From Rubellimicrobium arenae (GTDB taxonomy: Bacteria; Pseudomonadota; Alphaproteobacteria; Rhodobacterales; Rhodobacteraceae): DNA of 64,000 nt. The stretch spans positions 186,001 through 250,000 of the forward strand of contig NZ_JAFMSS010000003.1 of the NCBI RefSeq assembly GCF_017916295.1. The letters are read 5' to 3'. The position numbers and the translations under genes are program-made. Shown here one piece after another: positions 61,693-64,000 of this stretch (the stretch's first letter is position 1; the number at the start of each line of letters is the position of its first letter). The notes beneath the pieces were generated by a model, which saw nothing but the letters and a program-made list of their open reading frames with translations, was not told the origin of the DNA and ran no database searches.

Positions 61693-61944
61693 ATGGATCA
61701 CCTCGGCAAGGACCTGCGGAAGACCCTTTCCCGAAGGATCATGGGCTCAGCGTTGAACCACTGGGATCGTGTCGCCGCGCGGTCCTGCCGTGGCCCGGCC
61801 CGGCTGGATCCCGCAACGGAAGCGGAGGAAGCTTCGTGCGGGACGGGACGTCACCCGGGCAGCCGGCGACCACTGGCGGCCGTGACGATGCCGATGATGA
61901 TGACCCCCGTGAGGACGAGGCGAACGCCCGCCCCCAGGCCATAG
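61693..61944 (+). CDS. Possible small basic protein or truncated gene start
   Basis: AGGAGG (61683-61688) lies 4 nt before ATG 61693, and a TACAAT element at 61662-61667 resembles a -10 box, so translation could start here: MDHLGKDLRKTLSRRIMGS. The first 30 codons look plausible, but the frame then runs antisense into the 3' end of the permease gene and becomes low complexity. It may be the surviving 5' end of a gene lost to rearrangement, or noise. Confidence 0.3.
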   Translation: MDHLGKDLRKTLSRRIMGSALNHWDRVAARSCRGPARLDPATEAEEASCGTGRHPGSRRPLAAVTMPMMMTPVRTRRTPAPRP

Positions 61945-62792
61945 GAGTTGAGCATCGACACGATCAGGAACATGAACATCGCTGCGCCCCAGATGCCCGG
62001 GACGTTGGAGTTGCCCCCAGCGATCGAGGAGCCTCCGATGACCACCACCGCGATGGACATCAGGAGGTATTCCGCTCCCATGTTGAGCGCCGCCCCGCCC
62101 GAAAAGCAGGACAGCAGGAATCCGGCCAGCGCCGCCATTGCCGCCGAAAGGACGTAGGTTCCAGCCCGGACCCCTTCCACCGGGATCCCGGCCAGCCGCG
62201 CGGCACGAAGATTCTGACCGATGGCCGAAAGCCGCCGCCCATAGGCCGACCTCTCGATCAGGAGCCAGAACGCCATGGCCGCCACGAGAGCGATCCAGGC
62301 GAGATTGGGCAGGCCCAGGCTCGCGCCGGTCGAAAAGCCGGCGAGGGAGTCGGGCGGCTTGATTCGCAGGCCCCGGTTCGACCAGATCGCCAGCGACTGG
62401 AACACGAAGGACGCGGACAGCGTGGCGATGATCGGCGGGATGCGGAGGAGGAAGATGAGCGCGTAATTGCCCGCCCCAGCCGCCACCCCGATGGCCAGAG
62501 CGGCCAGAAGGCCCCAGATCTCCATGCCTGCCGCGCCGTTCATGAGCTTGAGCGACAGAGTCCCCGCCAGCGTCATCACCGCCGGGATGGACAGGTCGAC
62601 GTTGCCCGGCCCCATGGTGATGACCGCCATCTGGCCCAGTCCCACGAGCACCGAGAAGGAGGCAAAGGTCAGGGTTGCCATGAGGAGCTCCACGCCCCCC
62701 TGGCTTCCTGTCAGCGCCACGGTCGCGGCAAAGGTCACGGCCGCCGCGGCGAACGCCCAGAACCAGGGCCGGGTCACCGTCGGGCCGATCAT
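61851..62792 (-). CDS. Sugar ABC transporter permease 2 (RbsC family)
   Basis: The 313-residue protein has about eight to ten membrane helices with the BPD_transp_2 features GPGNVDLSIPAVMTLAGTLS, SASFVFQSLAIWSNRGLRI, GQNLRAARLAGIPVEGVR (the ATPase-contact loop) and SIAVVVIGGSSIAGG. It pairs with permease 1; the ATG overlaps that gene's stop (ATGA). It is the last gene of an operon entering from the right edge. The substrate is probably a monosaccharide or polyol. Confidence 0.93.
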   Translation of the reverse strand: MIGPTVTRPWFWAFAAAAVTFAATVALTGSQGGVELLMATLTFASFSVLVGLGQMAVITMGPGNVDLSIPAVMTLAGTLSLKLMNGAAGMEIWGLLAALAIGVAAGAGNYALIFLLRIPPIIATLSASFVFQSLAIWSNRGLRIKPPDSLAGFSTGASLGLPNLAWIALVAAMAFWLLIERSAYGRRLSAIGQNLRAARLAGIPVEGVRAGTYVLSAAMAALAGFLLSCFSGGAALNMGAEYLLMSIAVVVIGGSSIAGGNSNVPGIWGAAMFMFLIVSMLNSYGLGAGVRLVLTGVIIIGIVTAASGRRLPG

Positions 62793-63712
62793 GCCGTCCG
62801 CCTCCGCCGCACCAAGAGCCGGGCCGCCAGCACCAGGATGAGGATCACCCCTTGGGCCCCGATCTGCCAGTCGGGCGACAGCCGGATGAAGGTGAGGAAG
62901 CTTCCTGCCAAGGTCAGGGTGAGCGCCCCGATCACCGCGCCGACGGGCGAGACCCGGCCCCCCGTGAACTCGCCACCTCCAAGGATGACGCCGGCGATGG
63001 ACAGAAGCGTGTAGCGCAGCGCGATGTTGGCGTCCGCCGAGGTGGCGAGCCCGACCAGCGCCATCCCGGACAGCACGCCGAACACGCCGGCCAGGCCATA
63101 GGCCAGTGCCCTGAGACGCACGACCGACCAGCCCGCCCGCGCGACCGAGCGGGCGTTGCCTCCGACGCCGCGCAACAGCGTTCCCATCGCGGAACGGGTC
63201 ACCAGCAGGTGCGACGCCAGCGCCAGGAGGATGCAGGCGACGATGGCCATGGGCATGAGCGGCGGACGCGCCTTCATGATCGTGGTGATCCAGTCGGGCG
63301 AAGCACCGCCGGGCGCGGGCAGGAGCAGCACCGCAAGCCCCCCCCACACAAAGGACATCCCAAGCGTGACCACGATCGCCGGCAGCTTCTGCAGCTCGAT
63401 CAGGGCGCCCAGGGCCGCGTAGACGCCCACCCCGGCGGCCAGCACCAGGATCCCCACCACGGGCGTGTCATGCAGGAGGGTCGCCGTCACGCAGGCGCAG
63501 AAGCTGACGTAGGTCCCGATCGACAGGTCGATGTCGTCCACCATGATGACCAGCATCTGTGCGATCGTCGCCAGCGCGATCGGGACCGCCAGATTGAACA
63601 GGAGGTTCAGCCCCGTGTAGCTCATGGCACGCGGCTGCATCCAGAACACCGCCCCGAGCAGGACGGCAAGGGACAGCACCGGCAAGGCCAGCCGGAGGTC
63701 GATTCCCTTCAT
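62789..63712 (-). CDS. Sugar ABC transporter permease 1 (RbsC family)
   Basis: The 307-residue membrane protein carries MVDDIDLSIGTYVSFCACV, VTLGMSFVWGGLAVL, GGNARSVARAGWSVVRLRALAYG and SIAGVILGGGEFTGGRVSP, matching BPD_transp_2 permeases and differing enough from permease 2 to form a heterodimer. ATG 63712 overlaps the ATPase stop (ATGA) and the gene's own stop overlaps permease 2. An upstream in-frame start is rejected because it would overlap the ATPase by about 150 bp. Confidence 0.93.
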   Translation of the reverse strand: MKGIDLRLALPVLSLAVLLGAVFWMQPRAMSYTGLNLLFNLAVPIALATIAQMLVIMVDDIDLSIGTYVSFCACVTATLLHDTPVVGILVLAAGVGVYAALGALIELQKLPAIVVTLGMSFVWGGLAVLLLPAPGGASPDWITTIMKARPPLMPMAIVACILLALASHLLVTRSAMGTLLRGVGGNARSVARAGWSVVRLRALAYGLAGVFGVLSGMALVGLATSADANIALRYTLLSIAGVILGGGEFTGGRVSPVGAVIGALTLTLAGSFLTFIRLSPDWQIGAQGVILILVLAARLLVRRRRTA

Positions 63713-64000
63713 GCCTCGCCCTCTCCCATCTCGAACGAGGCGGCGAGAATGCGCTCCTCGGTGATCTGCTCCCGCCCGAGTTCGGCCGCGATGCGGCCGT
63801 TGCGAAAGACATAGACCCGATCGCAGAGCGTCATCTCTTCGGTCTCCGTCGAATACCACAGGAAGGTGCGCCCCTGTGCCGCCTCGGCCCGGATCATGTC
63901 GTAGACGTCCGATTTCGTGCCGATATCCACGCCGCGCATGGGGTCGTCCATGACGACAAGAGGAGCGCCGGTGGCCAGGGCGCGGGCAAAAAGGACCTTC
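63709..64000 (-). CDS. Sugar ABC transporter ATP-binding protein, C-terminal part (5' end outside window)
   Basis: Only the last 96 codons are present. They read KVLFARALATGAPLVVMDD then PMRGVDIGTKSDVYDMI, the Walker B and D-loop of the second ATPase domain of an RbsA/MglA-type tandem ATPase, followed by the switch region YSTETEEMTLCDRVYVFRNG. The Walker B tail is Asp-Asp-Pro, not the usual Asp-Glu-Pro, so the catalytic Glu of this domain is Asp. The stop overlaps permease 1. The gene runs off the right edge. Confidence 0.92.
   Translation of the reverse strand, partial: KVLFARALATGAPLVVMDDPMRGVDIGTKSDVYDMIRAEAAQGRTFLWYSTETEEMTLCDRVYVFRNGRIAAELGREQITEERILAASFEMGEGEA

Noticed and set aside
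1..64000. CRISPR arrays, rRNA operons, prophage, toxin-antitoxin or defence islands, biosynthetic clusters
   Set aside because: No regularly spaced repeats, rRNA segments, capsid or integrase genes, or defence-type domains were seen on reading both strands.

Overview
The window is GC-rich chromosomal DNA from an alphaproteobacterium, most likely Rhodobacterales (Rhodobacteraceae/Paracoccaceae). The basis is gene content and order (glnB-glnA, yajC-secD-secF-ccmABCDG, soxB/D/A/G, trpG-trpD...trpC-moaC-moeA-lexA), G/C-dominated third codon positions, and the alphaproteobacterial LexA box GAAC-N7-GAAC before lexA. Genus cannot be fixed from sequence alone. No rRNA, CRISPR array, phage or intact insertion sequence was seen.

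Layout. 1-5.2 kb: trigger factor (cut by the window edge) directly behind a tRNA-Leu(UAG), a bifunctional NAD(P)HX repair enzyme, and glnB-glnA. 5.4-15 kb: an unknown protein, DUF6314-bioY, purB, a tiny exported protein, an orphan FliG-like protein, an LpxL-type acyltransferase, a DUF1223 thioredoxin-like protein and acnA. 15.4-22.9 kb: one long minus-strand run, yajC-secD-secF-Mth938-ccmA-ccmB-ccmC-ccmD-ccmG-manB, joining Sec export to cytochrome c maturation through 1-bp gaps and 4-8 bp overlaps. 23-33.9 kb: serS, der, bamB-like, a YfgM-like protein, a Bcr/CflA pump, an Atm1-type ABC exporter, a LysM protein, a LOG-family enzyme and a host-attachment-like protein. 34-41 kb: Fe-SOD and the heterotetrameric sarcosine oxidase genes soxB-[Thr/Ala/Gly-repeat membrane protein]-soxD-soxA-soxG. 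41-49.4 kb: ccmI-ruvX-DUF1289, then trpG-trpD-ung-trpC-moaC-moeA and self-regulated lexA.

49.4-64 kb is accessory in character. It has a lone sugar-binding protein, about 1.1 kb of lower-GC sequence with no gene, an AraC regulator with two EamA transporters, two HWE-type sensor kinases without response regulators, a large RTX-tailed secreted protein with a glycosidase-like core, and the end of a sugar ABC operon (ATPase-permease-permease) running off the right edge.

Most genes are core metabolism and secretion. I did not find a clear new defence, biosynthetic or mobile system. The best leads are a low-GC mosaic block inside nnrED, the orphan FliG-like protein that has lost its canonical motifs, the repeat membrane protein and hairpins inside the sox cluster, a possible yibQ remnant in the trp region, and the RTX-glycosidase-like protein beside two HWE kinases.
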